Assembly: GCA_004553595.1 (NCBI GenBank)
Contig: SFKZ01000004.1
Span: 79,410 to 143,409, forward strand
From: Methanobrevibacter ruminantium
Lineage (GTDB): Archaea; Methanobacteriota; Methanobacteria; Methanobacteriales; Methanobacteriaceae
Direction of reading: 5' to 3'
DNA length: 64,000 nt
Both the position numbers and the translations under genes were made by a program. Numbering within the stretch: position 1 is the stretch's first letter; each line of letters begins with the position of its first letter. The notes under the pieces were generated by a model. It was not told the origin of the DNA. It was given only the letters and a program-made list of their open reading frames with translations, and searched no databases. Of the stretch, positions 49,428 through 58,831 are shown one piece after another.

Positions 49428-49676
49428 TTATTTTTGATTATTTTCTCCACTTACAAGCCTGTATGTAACAAATATGCCTGCAGTTTCACTTTTACGAGTT
49501 ATTTTTAAAACTTGACCTTCTTCAGCACCAATAGCTTTAGAAACAGGATCATTTACTTTGATTTTCGGAAGTTGACTAATGTCATAATCAACATCTGCAA
49601 AAATCTCTTCAATTTCATCATCAGACAAAATTTCGTGCTTAGGAACAGCACTATGGTTTAATATATTAAATGCCAA
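49428..49676 (-). CDS. rpoH: RNA polymerase subunit H
   Basis: RpoH is the archaeal homologue of the RPB5 C-terminal domain. The start is TTG at 49676, giving (M)AFNILNHSAVPKHEILSDDE (82 residues); GGAGG lies 6 bases upstream. A longer frame to 49706 is not supported by the family. Conserved parts are LPKIKVNDPVSKAIGAEEGQV and the ITRKSETAG-type end (GIFVTYRLV). It begins the RNAP operon. Confidence 0.93.
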   Translation of the reverse strand: MAFNILNHSAVPKHEILSDDEIEEIFADVDYDISQLPKIKVNDPVSKAIGAEEGQVLKITRKSETAGIFVTYRLVSGENNQK

Positions 49677-50146
49677 AATATTCCTCCGATAAAACTTTTT
49701 AAACAATTTGTAATGAAATAACTTTTTTCTAAATGAAATTTCTAATATTAATCATGATTTAAACTTTAAATAACTTTAAATAAAATTTAATTTTTCATTA
49801 ATTTTTTACAATCCCTTACTTCTTCACCATCATAGAATAGATCTAATTCATATCAAAATTCGATAATGCGAATCCTTCATAAACACAAATAATAAATCAA
49901 ACATGATAAAATATTGATTAAAATTAAAAAAAATAGATAAAACACTTGAATTTATGAAATTAAAACATTACCCCCAATTAAAAATATAAATAAATCACCC
50001 AATTCTAGTAGAATAAATTCTAAGTCAAATACAATATAAATTTAAATATGATTTAAATAAGGCATTAATAATTAAAAAATCTTCGAAAAAAATGTTAATT
50101 TAAAAATTTAAATTTAGTAAAGTTAATAAATAAAAAAAAATCAGAG
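49677..50146. other. rpoH upstream spacer
   Basis: These 470 bp lie between rpoH and the tRNA-Lys gene. It is AT-rich. No ORF with a ribosome binding site was seen. The rpoH promoter and the end of the tRNA transcript must be inside; T runs on the minus strand at 50128-50139 follow tRNA-Lys and may terminate it. Confidence 0.45.
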
Positions 50147-50221
<75 letters not shown>

Positions 50222-50272
50222 GATTAAACAAATGAAATACAATGTGGCTATCTTACTTAACTTATAGTTAAG

Positions 50273-50344
50273 CGCCCTGGCCGGGATTTGAACCCAAGTC
50301 GCGGGCTCGACAGGCCCACATGATAGCCCCTACACCACCAGGGC
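50273..50344 (-). tRNA. tRNA-Asp (GUC)
   Basis: The minus strand begins GCCCTGGTGGTGTAGGGG. The acceptor stem GCCCTGG/CCAGGGC is perfect with discriminator G. The anticodon stem-loop GGGCCTGTCGAGCCC gives GTC. T-arm TTGGGTTCAAATCCCGG. No encoded CCA. Confidence 0.96.
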
Positions 50345-50353
50345 AAACTATGT

Positions 50354-50406
50354 GAGTATAAATTATACTCATAAAATAGTATATTTATTATTATATATAA
50401 ATGTTT
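50354..50406 (-). promoter_or_regulatory. tRNA-Asp promoter box and leader hairpin
   Basis: On the minus strand AAACATTTATATATAA (50391-50406) looks like a BRE/TATA element 47 bp from the mature tRNA. GAGTATA/TATACTC (50354-50370) forms a 7-bp hairpin between them, close to the expected transcription start. A nearly identical box precedes tRNA-Pro. Confidence 0.55.
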
Positions 50407-50496
50407 CTACTCATCATACTTTGAAATTAATTGAAATTCAAAAAGATTAAATTTCAAATAAAAATCATATGATTAAAATAGATATAATAATAAAAT

Positions 50497-50569
50497 CCCG
50501 ACTGCCGGACTTGAACCAGCAACATTTGGATCTACAGTCCAACGCTCTGCCAAATTGAGCTAAGTCGGG
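50497..50569 (-). tRNA. tRNA-Tyr (GUA)
   Basis: The minus strand begins CCCGACTTAGCTCAATTT. Acceptor stem CCCGACT/AGTCGGG with discriminator A. The anticodon stem-loop TTGGACTGTAGATCCAA gives GTA. No encoded CCA and no intron. It starts 11 bp after tRNA-Pro, so the two are co-transcribed. Confidence 0.95.
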
Positions 50570-50580
50570 TAGATACAAAG

Positions 50581-50657
<77 letters not shown>

Positions 50658-50692
50658 CAATATTTATACAACATACTTATTTTATATTACCA

Positions 50693-50708
50693 TAATATAT
50701 AAATGTTT
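50693..50708 (-). promoter_or_regulatory. tRNA-Pro/Tyr promoter box
   Basis: On the minus strand AAAACATTTATATATT is a BRE/TATA element 38 bp upstream of tRNA-Pro. It shares AAACATTTATATAT with the box before tRNA-Asp, so this is probably the strong stable-RNA promoter of this organism. Confidence 0.6.
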
Positions 50709-50710
50709 TG

Positions 50711-50750
50711 GTAAATCATATAACTGATTAGTAAAATCATATAACTGACT
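50711..50750. repeat. Two-copy ~20-bp direct repeat between tRNA-Thr and tRNA-Pro
   Basis: aaatcatataactga occurs at 50713-50727 and again at 50734-50748 (period 21), each preceded by gta(a). It lies just upstream of the tRNA-Pro promoter box and may be a duplication or an operator pair. Confidence 0.6.
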
Positions 50751-50775
50751 CAAATTACACAATCAAATTATATAA

Positions 50776-50849
<74 letters not shown>

Positions 50850-50909
50850 AATGAAAAATCAAAAATAAAATCAAAATTCTAAGGGAATGTTCGATTAGAA
50901 AATATTCAA

Positions 50910-50951
50910 CAATAGTAATTAGTAAAATATCATTTAAATAGTTTACTATTG
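50910..50951. promoter_or_regulatory. Inverted repeat around the tRNA-Thr TATA-like box
   Basis: CAATAGTAA (50910-50918) and TTACTATTG (50943-50951) are a perfect 9-bp inverted repeat with a 24-bp interval. The interval contains a TTTAAATGATATT-like TATA element on the minus strand, 60-90 bp upstream of tRNA-Thr. Possibly an operator, possibly chance. Confidence 0.3.
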
Positions 50952-51042
50952 AATGTATTCTCTTTAAATTAAATAACAAATAACTAAAAAAGAAAAGAAA
51001 AAAGGAAAAATAAAATAAAAATAAAAGAAAAAGAAAGGAAAA

Positions 51043-51672
51043 CTAAGAGAAATAAATTTCCTTTAATTTTCTAGAAGCATCTCTTGGATCATCCGCACTC
51101 ATTATTGCACTTACAACTGAAAATCCATCAATGCCACTGTCCTTTAATGTACTCGCATTTTCTACAGTGATTCCACCAATTGCCACTATAGGAATGTCAA
51201 TAGAATCCACTATTTCCTTTAATTCATCTTTTGAGACTGAATCTGCATCATCTTTAGTGGCTGTAGGAAATACCGCACCAGAGCCTATATAATCTGCACT
51301 ATCCTTCTCAGCTTTTTTAGCCTCTTCAACAGTTGAAGCTGAAATACCTAATATCTTATCTTCGCCTATTATTTCACGAGCGATATCTGCAGGCATATCA
51401 TCTTGGCCAATATGAACACCTTCACTATCAACTGCAAGAGCTATGTCAATTCTATCATTAATCAACAATGGAACACCATATCTGCTGGTGATTTCCTTAA
51501 CCCTTAAAGCCAAATCATAGAACTCCTTAGTTGAAGCAGTCTTTTCACGAAGCTGAACAATGGTGGTCCCACCTTTAATTGCTTCTTCAATAATGTTTAA
51601 GAATTCCTCATCAGTTTTATCCCTACGGTCTGTAACCAAATAAACTGAATAGTCAATATCCTCTTTTTTCAT
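51043..51672 (-). CDS. thiE: Thiamine-phosphate synthase
   Basis: ThiE joins HMP-PP and thiazole phosphate to thiamine phosphate. The 209-residue TIM-barrel protein has the family features VYLVTDRRD at the start, TTIVQLREK, LLINDRIDIALAVDSEGVHIGQDDMPA, GSGAVFPTATK and VAIGGITVENA. Normal length. It follows thiM by 43 bp, and the two form a thiazole-salvage unit. No TPP riboswitch was recognised. Confidence 0.94.
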   Translation of the reverse strand: MKKEDIDYSVYLVTDRRDKTDEEFLNIIEEAIKGGTTIVQLREKTASTKEFYDLALRVKEITSRYGVPLLINDRIDIALAVDSEGVHIGQDDMPADIAREIIGEDKILGISASTVEEAKKAEKDSADYIGSGAVFPTATKDDADSVSKDELKEIVDSIDIPIVAIGGITVENASTLKDSGIDGFSVVSAIMSADDPRDASRKLKEIYFS

Positions 51673-51715
51673 TTAACCAACTTTCCTATCTAATTAGATG
51701 TGATACAGATGTTAT

Positions 51716-52615
51716 TTAGATGTTGATTTCAAATAAATTAGCTCTTTCCGCTAATTCTTCAGCAGTTAATTTATATAAATTGTCAATTAATATTGTTCTG
51801 AAGCTGCCAGTACCCAAATCATTTTTCATTACATAATCAGCAGCATTTTCACCTGCAATTGCCATCAAAGCACATGCTGTAATTCCGCCAATCAATGGAT
51901 CATTAGCTCCTACATATGAACCCATAATGGTAGTTAACATACAACCGCTACCAGTAATAAGAGGCATCATCTCATCACCATTCTCAAGACCAAAGGTCAC
52001 CTCACCATCTGAAATAATGTCAATAGGGCCACTTGCAATAACAACAGTATTCAATTCCTTAGCCAATTCTTTTACAACCAATCCATTGACAGCCAAATTA
52101 TCCTTAGAAATAACATCACTTGCTGCTACATCCACACCTTTAGCTACAGAATCATTGCTTTCATCAAGATTGATCAATTTGGTAATCGCTTTGATTTCAG
52201 ACATGTTTCCTCTAATTAATGCAAGAGGGTAATTTTCAACAATTTCCTTTGTCATGTCATTTCTTAGGGCACTTACACCAGCACCTACAGGATCAAATAT
52301 GATAGGCTTATTGATTTCCTTAGCCTGGTTTGCGCTGTTTCTCATCAATTCATTTTGAGCTTTGCTTAATGTACCGATATTTATTACAAGAGCACTTGCA
52401 ATATTTACTATTTCTCCACCTTCTTCAGCACCATTGGACATGATTGGTGATGCCCCAATAGCTAAAGCTGCATTCGCACAATCAGTAACTGTTACAAAAT
52501 TGGTTATGCAAAAAGTCAAAGGAGAAATTTCCTTTACATTTTCCAAAGCGTTTTGAAATCCGTTTAATGCGTTTTTTACGTTTTCACTGTCAGCAATTAT
52601 AATTTCATCTGTCAT
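51716..52615 (-). CDS. thiM: Hydroxyethylthiazole kinase
   Basis: ThiM phosphorylates the thiazole moiety for use by ThiE. The 299-residue protein carries the ribokinase-like core: PLTFCITNFVTVTDCANAALAIGASPIM, IIFDPVGAGVSALRND and the catalytic region LITGSGCMLTTIMGSY. It is about 30 residues longer than most, with a hydrophilic N-terminal extension before residue 30. Presence of thiM and thiE together supports salvage of thiazole. Confidence 0.93.
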   Translation of the reverse strand: MTDEIIIADSENVKNALNGFQNALENVKEISPLTFCITNFVTVTDCANAALAIGASPIMSNGAEEGGEIVNIASALVINIGTLSKAQNELMRNSANQAKEINKPIIFDPVGAGVSALRNDMTKEIVENYPLALIRGNMSEIKAITKLINLDESNDSVAKGVDVAASDVISKDNLAVNGLVVKELAKELNTVVIASGPIDIISDGEVTFGLENGDEMMPLITGSGCMLTTIMGSYVGANDPLIGGITACALMAIAGENAADYVMKNDLGTGSFRTILIDNLYKLTAEELAERANLFEINI

Positions 52616-52843
52616 TTTATAACCTTTAAAATCTTAAATTTTTTCAACATTCTTATCTTTTATCTTTATTTTTATATAAAGTTTTGTATAATTTATCATG
52701 ATTATTCATTATAAATTAACACGAAATTATAAAAAGTATTTAAAATAACTCGAAAATATGATAAAAATCATTAAAAATTTTTATGAAAAACTATTGAATG
52801 AATAAAAAATAAGAATAAAATTAAAAAAAGAAAAGAAGTAGGA

Positions 52844-52875
52844 TAAATAATTTTTTAGAATCTAAAAATTATTTA
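52844..52875 (-). terminator. Terminator-like inverted repeat after pgk
   Basis: TAAATAATTTTTTAGA and TCTAAAAATTATTTA pair over about 15 bp with a one-base bulge and a tiny loop. It starts 41 bp after the pgk stop on the minus strand and is followed by TCTTTTCTTTTTTTAA. The rest of 52616-52843 holds no gene and presumably the thiM promoter. Confidence 0.55.
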
Positions 52876-52915
52876 TTATTAAGAAATACTATTATTAATA
52901 TTATTATTTTAAGAA

Positions 52916-54145
52916 TTATTTACCATCAAATAATTCCTTAGACTCTTCAAGAGCTACAACTGCAGGTAATGGATTACCAGCCAACATATCAATGGAAGCT
53001 CCGCCACCACTACTGATATGGTCCATCTTATCCCCATATCCTAAATTAACGGTAGCTGCTGCAATATGTCCTCCACCAATAACTGAAAATCCTTTAGATG
53101 AAGCTATTGCATTGATGATGTCTTCAGTACCGATTGCGAATTTAGGGTCTTCAAACACACCAGCAGGCCCATTTGCAAAAATGGTTTTTGCCTCTCTTAA
53201 AATCTTGGAATATTTGATCAATGATTCTCTGCCAATATCAAAAATGGAAGCATCAGGAATGTTTTCAATAGTCACATCTGCCCTATCCCCTTGAACACTG
53301 ACAGCAACATCAGTAGGGTAAACGATCTTATCTCCAAACCTTTCAATGAGGCCTCTGCATTTATCAACCATATCAAGATATCCTCTTGATTCAATGAAGT
53401 TCTTGTTGGTGGATTTGATATCATAACCTGCTGCCCAAATGAATATATTAGCAACAAGTCCTGAAACAAGGACATAATCCGCTGTGCCGTTTTCCAAAAC
53501 GTTTTCAGTAACTGTAATTGAATCATCTGCCTTCATTCCACCTAAAGCAAAAACACAAGGATGTTGAACATTCTCTAAAGCATTGCCAATAACTGTCAAT
53601 TCTTTTTCCATGACTCTTCCGGCAGCTGATGGAACAGTTCTTGTAAATCCGACCAAGGAGGTTTGAGACCTGTGTGCTGCAGCAAATGCATCATTTACAA
53701 AAAAATCAACTAAAGGAGTCAATGTTTTTACAAGAACAGAAGTAGCTTCTTCCTCAGCGGAACGTTTCAATTGCTCTTCTGAAAAGAACCTGACATTTTC
53801 CAAAAGCAAGATTTGCCCAGGCTCTAAAGCTATGATTGATTCCCTTGCCTTAGATGAGAAGATGGAATCAACATATTTCACTTCCAAACCGACCGCTCTA
53901 GATAAAACGACAGCATGTTGCTCCAATGTGGTAAAATCATCTTTACCTGGACGACTTTGGTGAGCAAGAATAACAGTTTTAGCACCTTTCATAGATAATT
54001 CCTTAATTGTCTCAGCATGCAATTTCATACGGGTGTCATCTAAAATGATTCCAGAATTAGGATCTACAGGAGAGTTGATGTCAATCCTAACTAAAACTGT
54101 TTTGCCATTTACATCAAAATCATCAATAGTATTAAAGTTAGCCAT
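52916..54145 (-). CDS. pgk: Phosphoglycerate kinase
   Basis: Pgk interconverts 1,3-bisphosphoglycerate and 3-phosphoglycerate. The start at 54145 (MANFNTIDDFDVNGKTVLVR, 409 residues) is preferred over a TTG 18 bp upstream; GAGTGA provides a site. Landmarks are VRIDINSPVD, AHQSRPGKDD, the nucleotide-binding GGMKADDS segment, and C-terminal FANGPAGVFED and SVIGGGH. It follows tpiA by 41 bp, forming a gluconeogenic pair. Confidence 0.95.
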   Translation of the reverse strand: MANFNTIDDFDVNGKTVLVRIDINSPVDPNSGIILDDTRMKLHAETIKELSMKGAKTVILAHQSRPGKDDFTTLEQHAVVLSRAVGLEVKYVDSIFSSKARESIIALEPGQILLLENVRFFSEEQLKRSAEEEATSVLVKTLTPLVDFFVNDAFAAAHRSQTSLVGFTRTVPSAAGRVMEKELTVIGNALENVQHPCVFALGGMKADDSITVTENVLENGTADYVLVSGLVANIFIWAAGYDIKSTNKNFIESRGYLDMVDKCRGLIERFGDKIVYPTDVAVSVQGDRADVTIENIPDASIFDIGRESLIKYSKILREAKTIFANGPAGVFEDPKFAIGTEDIINAIASSKGFSVIGGGHIAAATVNLGYGDKMDHISSGGGASIDMLAGNPLPAVVALEESKELFDGK

Positions 54146-54186
54146 AATTTCACTCAATAACAATCATTTCAATAATTTAGAGAAAA

Positions 54187-54861
54187 TTAAATCTTACTTA
54201 CTAAATCCAATAATGCATCTTTAGGGCTTTCTGCCTTAATGATTCCAGAAGCTAAAAGAACTCCTTCAGCACCTAACTCAATAGCTGCAGCCATATCATC
54301 ACCAGTGGAAATTCCTGCACCGCATAAAACCTTAACACCCTTGTTAATGGCTTTCACCTTGGATACACTTCCCTTTACAACTTCAGGATCAGCTTTGGAA
54401 ACAGGTATTCCAGTACCGATAAGTTCAGGCGGTTCCACTGCAACATAATCTGGGGAAAATGTAGCTGCTGCAACACTTGTTTCAATATTGTTGGTACAGA
54501 CACATGAAATGAGCTCTGCCTCTTTTGTCTTTTTAACAACTTCTGCAATGTCTGCAAGAGTCATTCTACATTCAGAGTGATTCAATAAAGTCCCGTCGAT
54601 ACCGCTTGCTACAAAACTTTCAAACAAGTTACTTCCAGTATGTCCTCCAGGGGATACTGCATCAATATGTTGAGAAAGTACAGGAATATTGGTTTCCTCT
54701 TTAATTCTATAAATATCAATGGCTTGCGGTACAGCAACCATTGTAATTCCAGATTCTTCACCAGCACTTTCTAAAGCATTAGCCAAATCCAATGCCTTTT
54801 CACCACTGGATTCCAAATAAGTTTTAAAATTTAATATAACAACAGGTGTTTTAAGACTCAA
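54187..54861 (-). CDS. tpiA: Triosephosphate isomerase
   Basis: The 224-residue archaeal-type TIM is shorter than the bacterial form and probably tetrameric. It has VVILNFKTYLES (Lys in the active site), LSQHIDA, LLNHSECRMTLADIAE (catalytic His/Ser area), VAVEPPELIGTG (catalytic Glu) and LCGAGISTGDD. A GGAGG site lies just upstream. First gene of tpiA-pgk. Confidence 0.95.
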   Translation of the reverse strand: MSLKTPVVILNFKTYLESSGEKALDLANALESAGEESGITMVAVPQAIDIYRIKEETNIPVLSQHIDAVSPGGHTGSNLFESFVASGIDGTLLNHSECRMTLADIAEVVKKTKEAELISCVCTNNIETSVAAATFSPDYVAVEPPELIGTGIPVSKADPEVVKGSVSKVKAINKGVKVLCGAGISTGDDMAAAIELGAEGVLLASGIIKAESPKDALLDLVSKI

Positions 54862-55043
54862 ATCAAATCCTCCTTAAAAATTATATAAATAACATCTAGC
54901 ATTTATGCATCTAACATTTTATGCATTTTAGTATGATAAATAATAAATAGAATAATTAAAAAAATTATTACTATATTAATAAAATATATATTCTTAATTA
55001 TATTTAAATTATTTTAATCAACAAAAAAATCAAAAGGATTATT

Positions 55044-55958
55044 ATGGCATTCACTAAAGAAGAACAAGCAAAATTGGAATACAGCGGTTATAGATTTGTA
55101 GGGGAGCACGGCCATGCTGCTGCAAAAATCTGTCATTGGACTAGAAAAAGCATGGTTAATGAAGGAGTGTGCTATAAAGAGCAATTCTACGGAGTGCAAT
55201 CCCACAGATGCCTTCAAATGTCCCCAGCTGTACCATTTTGTAACCAAAAATGCTCTTTTTGCTGGAGAGACTTAAGTCAGACCAGAATAGAATGGGAAGG
55301 GGAATATGATGATCCTAAAACAATTATTGAAGGCGCCATAAAAGCTCAAAACAATCTATTATGTGGTTTTGGTGGAAATAAAAAGGCAGACAAGAAAAAG
55401 CTTGAAGAAAGCAAGAAGCCAACAAACGCTGCAATTTCCCTTGCTGGTGAGCCAACTTTATATCCTGAAATCGATGAACTTTTAGCTGAATTCCACAGAC
55501 AGGATTTCACAACATTTTTAGTGAGCAATGGAATGTACTGGGAAAAACTTGGAAACCTTGAAAACGAACCAACTCAACTGTATGTTTCCTTAGACGCACC
55601 TAACGAGAAAGTGTATAAAGAACTATGTAACCCTCAAATAAATGATGCTTGGAGCAATTTAAACAAAACACTTGAACTGATGAATAGTTTTAACAGCAGA
55701 ACAGCAATTAGAATCACTTCAGTTAAGGGCAAAAACATGATTAACACTGATGAATATGCTAAACTGATCAATAAGGCTAATCCAAAATATGTTGAAGTGA
55801 AAGCATACATGTTTGTAGGGTCTTCCAGAAAAAGATTAAGTCTTGACAATATGCCATCAAATCAGGAAGTTCGTGACTTTGCTCAGGAAATAGCTGATAA
55901 GACAGGTAGAGAATTAACTAAAGAGTCTGAAGTCAGTAGAGTTGTTTTATTGGAATAA
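55044..55958 (+). CDS. taw1: 4-demethylwyosine synthase (TYW1)
   Basis: This radical SAM enzyme makes the tricyclic wyosine base at G37 of tRNA-Phe using pyruvate. The 304-residue protein has the radical SAM CNQKCSFC motif (C66, C70, C73) and three upstream cysteines (C30, C43, C56) that hold a second cluster in this family, within YGVQSHRCLQMSPAVPF. It lacks the flavodoxin domain of eukaryal TYW1, as usual in archaea. It stands alone, divergent from tpiA. Confidence 0.93.
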   Translation: MAFTKEEQAKLEYSGYRFVGEHGHAAAKICHWTRKSMVNEGVCYKEQFYGVQSHRCLQMSPAVPFCNQKCSFCWRDLSQTRIEWEGEYDDPKTIIEGAIKAQNNLLCGFGGNKKADKKKLEESKKPTNAAISLAGEPTLYPEIDELLAEFHRQDFTTFLVSNGMYWEKLGNLENEPTQLYVSLDAPNEKVYKELCNPQINDAWSNLNKTLELMNSFNSRTAIRITSVKGKNMINTDEYAKLINKANPKYVEVKAYMFVGSSRKRLSLDNMPSNQEVRDFAQEIADKTGRELTKESEVSRVVLLE

Positions 55959-56026
55959 AAATAGAATTAATAAATTATAAAAATAAATAGAAAAAAATAG
56001 AAAAAAGAAAAGATTAAATGAAAAGT

Positions 56027-57148
56027 TTATTTAGCTTCTTGTGCTTTAATCTCTTCACACATTGCAACTGCTTTTTTAGCAGCTTCTTCTAATGAGATTT
56101 CATAAGGAATGCCTGCTTCTTCAAGTAATCTTTGACCTTCCTCTTCATTTGTACCAGTAAGTCTTGTTACAATGTTTACATCCCCTTTATTATCTTCTAA
56201 AGCTGCAATTACGCCTCTTGCAACATCATCCGCTCTGGTAATACCACCTAAAACATTAAGGAATACAACTTTTACAGGAGGGTAATTTAAAACTAAGTTT
56301 AAAGCTTTTTTAATGGATTCATCAGATGCTCCACCACCGATATCCAAGAAAGTTGCAGGTTTTCCACCGAATAATGTAACCATATCCATACCTGTTAAGG
56401 TCAATCCTGCTCCATTTCCGATAACTGCAATGTCACCATCAAGCTTTACAAATGCAAAGTCTTTTTTCTTGAATCTGTTTTGTCTTACTTGATCTTGATG
56501 ACGGAATAAAGCATCATTTTCAATTTCCAATTTTGCATCAGCTGCAATCAATCCATCATCAGTTAATATGAGAGGGTTTATTTCTGCAATTTCTGCATCG
56601 TACTTATCATAAACATTATAGAGCTTCCAAATGATAGCACCAATTTGAGACATCAATTCAGAGCTAACTCCCATTTTACGAGCTATTTCACGAGCTTCAT
56701 AAGGCAAGAACTCTTTTAATGGGTCTACATTATACCTAATGATTTTTTCAGGGGATGTCTTAGCCAATTCTTCAATTTCAACCCCACCTTCAGCACTTGC
56801 CATAATGATTGGAGTTTTATTTGCCCTGTCATTTGAAACACTTAAGAAAAATTCCCTTTGGATATTTGCTTTTTCTTCAATGAGCAAGTGTTTTACTTTT
56901 TCACCTTTAATCTCTAACTTTAATAACTCATTAGCTATTTCAAATGCTTCACCAGGGTTATATGCAAACTTAATACCTCCTGCTTTACCTCTTCCACCAA
57001 CTAAAACTTGAGATTTGAGTACAATAGGTCTGCCAAATTCAGTAGCAACTTCCATTGCCTCTTCAGGAGAGTATACAACATGCCCTTCTAAAATTTTAAT
57101 TCCTTCACTTTCAAAAACTTTTTTTGCACTATGTTCAAAAAACTTCAT
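56027..57148 (-). CDS. sucC: Succinyl-CoA synthetase beta subunit
   Basis: SucC is the ATP-grasp subunit of ADP-forming succinyl-CoA synthetase. The start at 57148 (MKFFEHSAKKVFESEGI, 373 residues) has GTGAG upstream; a GTG three codons earlier belongs to that site. Key parts are PIVLKSQVLVGGRGKAGGIKFA, AEINPLILTDDG (metal site), and the C-terminal VKVVFLNVLGGITRADDVA. No sucD is seen in the window. It lies 267 bp after korC and feeds that enzyme with succinyl-CoA. Confidence 0.95.
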   Translation of the reverse strand: MKFFEHSAKKVFESEGIKILEGHVVYSPEEAMEVATEFGRPIVLKSQVLVGGRGKAGGIKFAYNPGEAFEIANELLKLEIKGEKVKHLLIEEKANIQREFFLSVSNDRANKTPIIMASAEGGVEIEELAKTSPEKIIRYNVDPLKEFLPYEAREIARKMGVSSELMSQIGAIIWKLYNVYDKYDAEIAEINPLILTDDGLIAADAKLEIENDALFRHQDQVRQNRFKKKDFAFVKLDGDIAVIGNGAGLTLTGMDMVTLFGGKPATFLDIGGGASDESIKKALNLVLNYPPVKVVFLNVLGGITRADDVARGVIAALEDNKGDVNIVTRLTGTNEEEGQRLLEEAGIPYEISLEEAAKKAVAMCEEIKAQEAK

Positions 57149-57415
57149 TTTTCTCACTCTTATTTAATAAGCATGAAAATTAGTATGAATTTTAAAAATA
57201 CTTATGAATATTAAATAAATTAAAAAGATAAATGTCCTATGAAAAATTTTTGTAAATATATTTAATATATTGCAATAGAACTGATGTATTATCTTAAACA
57301 TAATATAATATGTTATTTCTTATTATTAAAATTATTTATAAAAAATAGTTAAAATTGAATTAAAAAATTAAAAAATTATTTGAAATATTAAAAAAAGAAA
57401 AAATGATAAAAATAT

Positions 57416-57961
57416 TTAAAGCAAAGCGTATCCTGCTTCAAATGCTTGAATATTCTTATCCTCAGTACCTTTAGGTACACTGTCTAAAATAGCTTGTTTT
57501 GCTGCATCAACTGAAACGACTTCAGTGACCTTTACAATTGCACCAATCATTACAATGTTTGCAACTATTCTGAGTCCAACATCTTCAGTTGCAGTTTTAG
57601 TTGCAGGTGCTCTGTAAAGCTTTATTTTGTGTTCCTTTACAAAATCAACTATCTCTTCTTCAACAATCATATCTGGATCGATAATCAAGACCCCTTCATC
57701 CTTCAAATCACCCATATATTTAATCAAAGCCTCATGAGACATAGCAACCAAAATGTCTGGACTGGTTACTTTAGGATAGTCGATTTCATCATCATCAATA
57801 ACAACTTCAGTTCTTGAAGCTCCTCCACGAGCTTCAGGACCATAAGATTGGGTTTGAACCGCATTTTTATTATCAAAGAGTGAAGCAGCCTTACCAATGA
57901 TAACTCCAGCCATAATTACTCCTTGACCACCAAAACCAGCTATACGAACTTCAGTTCTCAT
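57416..57961 (-). CDS. korC: 2-oxoglutarate:ferredoxin oxidoreductase gamma subunit
   Basis: KorC is the gamma subunit (181 residues) of the reductive carboxylase that turns succinyl-CoA plus CO2 into 2-oxoglutarate. Its start, MRTEVRIAGFGGQGV, is set at 57961, 1 bp after the korB stop. The family signature GFGGQGVIMAG is at the N-terminus, and QSYGPEARGGASRTEVVI follows near residue 40. Last of korDABC. Confidence 0.94.
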   Translation of the reverse strand: MRTEVRIAGFGGQGVIMAGVIIGKAASLFDNKNAVQTQSYGPEARGGASRTEVVIDDDEIDYPKVTSPDILVAMSHEALIKYMGDLKDEGVLIIDPDMIVEEEIVDFVKEHKIKLYRAPATKTATEDVGLRIVANIVMIGAIVKVTEVVSVDAAKQAILDSVPKGTEDKNIQAFEAGYALL

Positions 57962-57962
57962 C

Positions 57963-58823
57963 TTAATCCAACTCCTCAAATGCAGATTTAATAGCGAGTG
58001 GCTTATCTGAATTCTCTTCAGCCAATGCCTTGATGTTAGCAGTTAATTCTGCATGTGGCTTATTAGCAAATTCACCAACAATGATCTTTCCTTCCAATTC
58101 AGCTTCATCCATCTTTTCTGCTCTTCTTTTATTGATGCTGTTTTCCTTGATCCATTCAAACATTTGCAATGGAGTTTTCATTTTGTTTTTACGTCCAAAG
58201 TAAGTTGGACATTGGGAAACAACTTCAATAAATGAGAAACCCTCATTTTCCAAACCTTTTTGAATAGCTTTGGATAATTGAAGCGGATGGGTAGTGGTCC
58301 ATCTAGCAACATAAGATGCACCAGCTGCACTTACAAGCTCAGCTAAATTAAACGGCATGTCTCTTGAACCGTAAGGTGCGGTTGTACCAAAGCTTCCTTT
58401 TGGGGAAGTTGGACTGATTTGACCACCAGTCATACCATAAATATTATTGTTGATACAGATTACAGTAAGATTAATGTTTCTTCTTGCAGCATGAATCAAA
58501 TGATTTCCACCAATGGACGCTGCATCCCCATCACCAGTAAATACAACAACATCCAAGTCAGGGTTTCCTACCTTCAATCCAGTTGCAAAGCTTAAAGCTC
58601 TTCCGTGAGTTGTGTGGAGTGAATCACATTTTGCATAACCCGGGATCCTTGAAGAGCAACCAATACCTGAAACCATAGCAACATTTTCAAAATCTATATC
58701 TGTTCCTTCTAAACCCTTAAAGAATGTACTCATAACGGTACCATTTCCACAACCTGGACAGAATAGGTGTGGCAATCTTTCTTCTCTAAGATATTTTTTA
58801 TATGGGCTTTCCCTTTCTACCAT
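57963..58823 (-). CDS. korB: 2-oxoglutarate:ferredoxin oxidoreductase beta subunit
   Basis: KorB binds thiamine diphosphate (286 residues). The TPP motif GDGDAASIGGNHLIHAARRN is near residue 96, with FCPGCGNGTV near 21 and NNNIYGMTGGQ for Mg2+ coordination. Normal length. Eight bases after korA. Confidence 0.95.
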   Translation of the reverse strand: MVERESPYKKYLREERLPHLFCPGCGNGTVMSTFFKGLEGTDIDFENVAMVSGIGCSSRIPGYAKCDSLHTTHGRALSFATGLKVGNPDLDVVVFTGDGDAASIGGNHLIHAARRNINLTVICINNNIYGMTGGQISPTSPKGSFGTTAPYGSRDMPFNLAELVSAAGASYVARWTTTHPLQLSKAIQKGLENEGFSFIEVVSQCPTYFGRKNKMKTPLQMFEWIKENSINKRRAEKMDEAELEGKIIVGEFANKPHAELTANIKALAEENSDKPLAIKSAFEELD

Positions 58824-58831
58824 TTTACCAC

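Noticed and set aside
52616-52915. Possible TPP riboswitch upstream of thiM
   Set aside because: The conserved CTGAGA and related motifs were not found in the leader on either strand.
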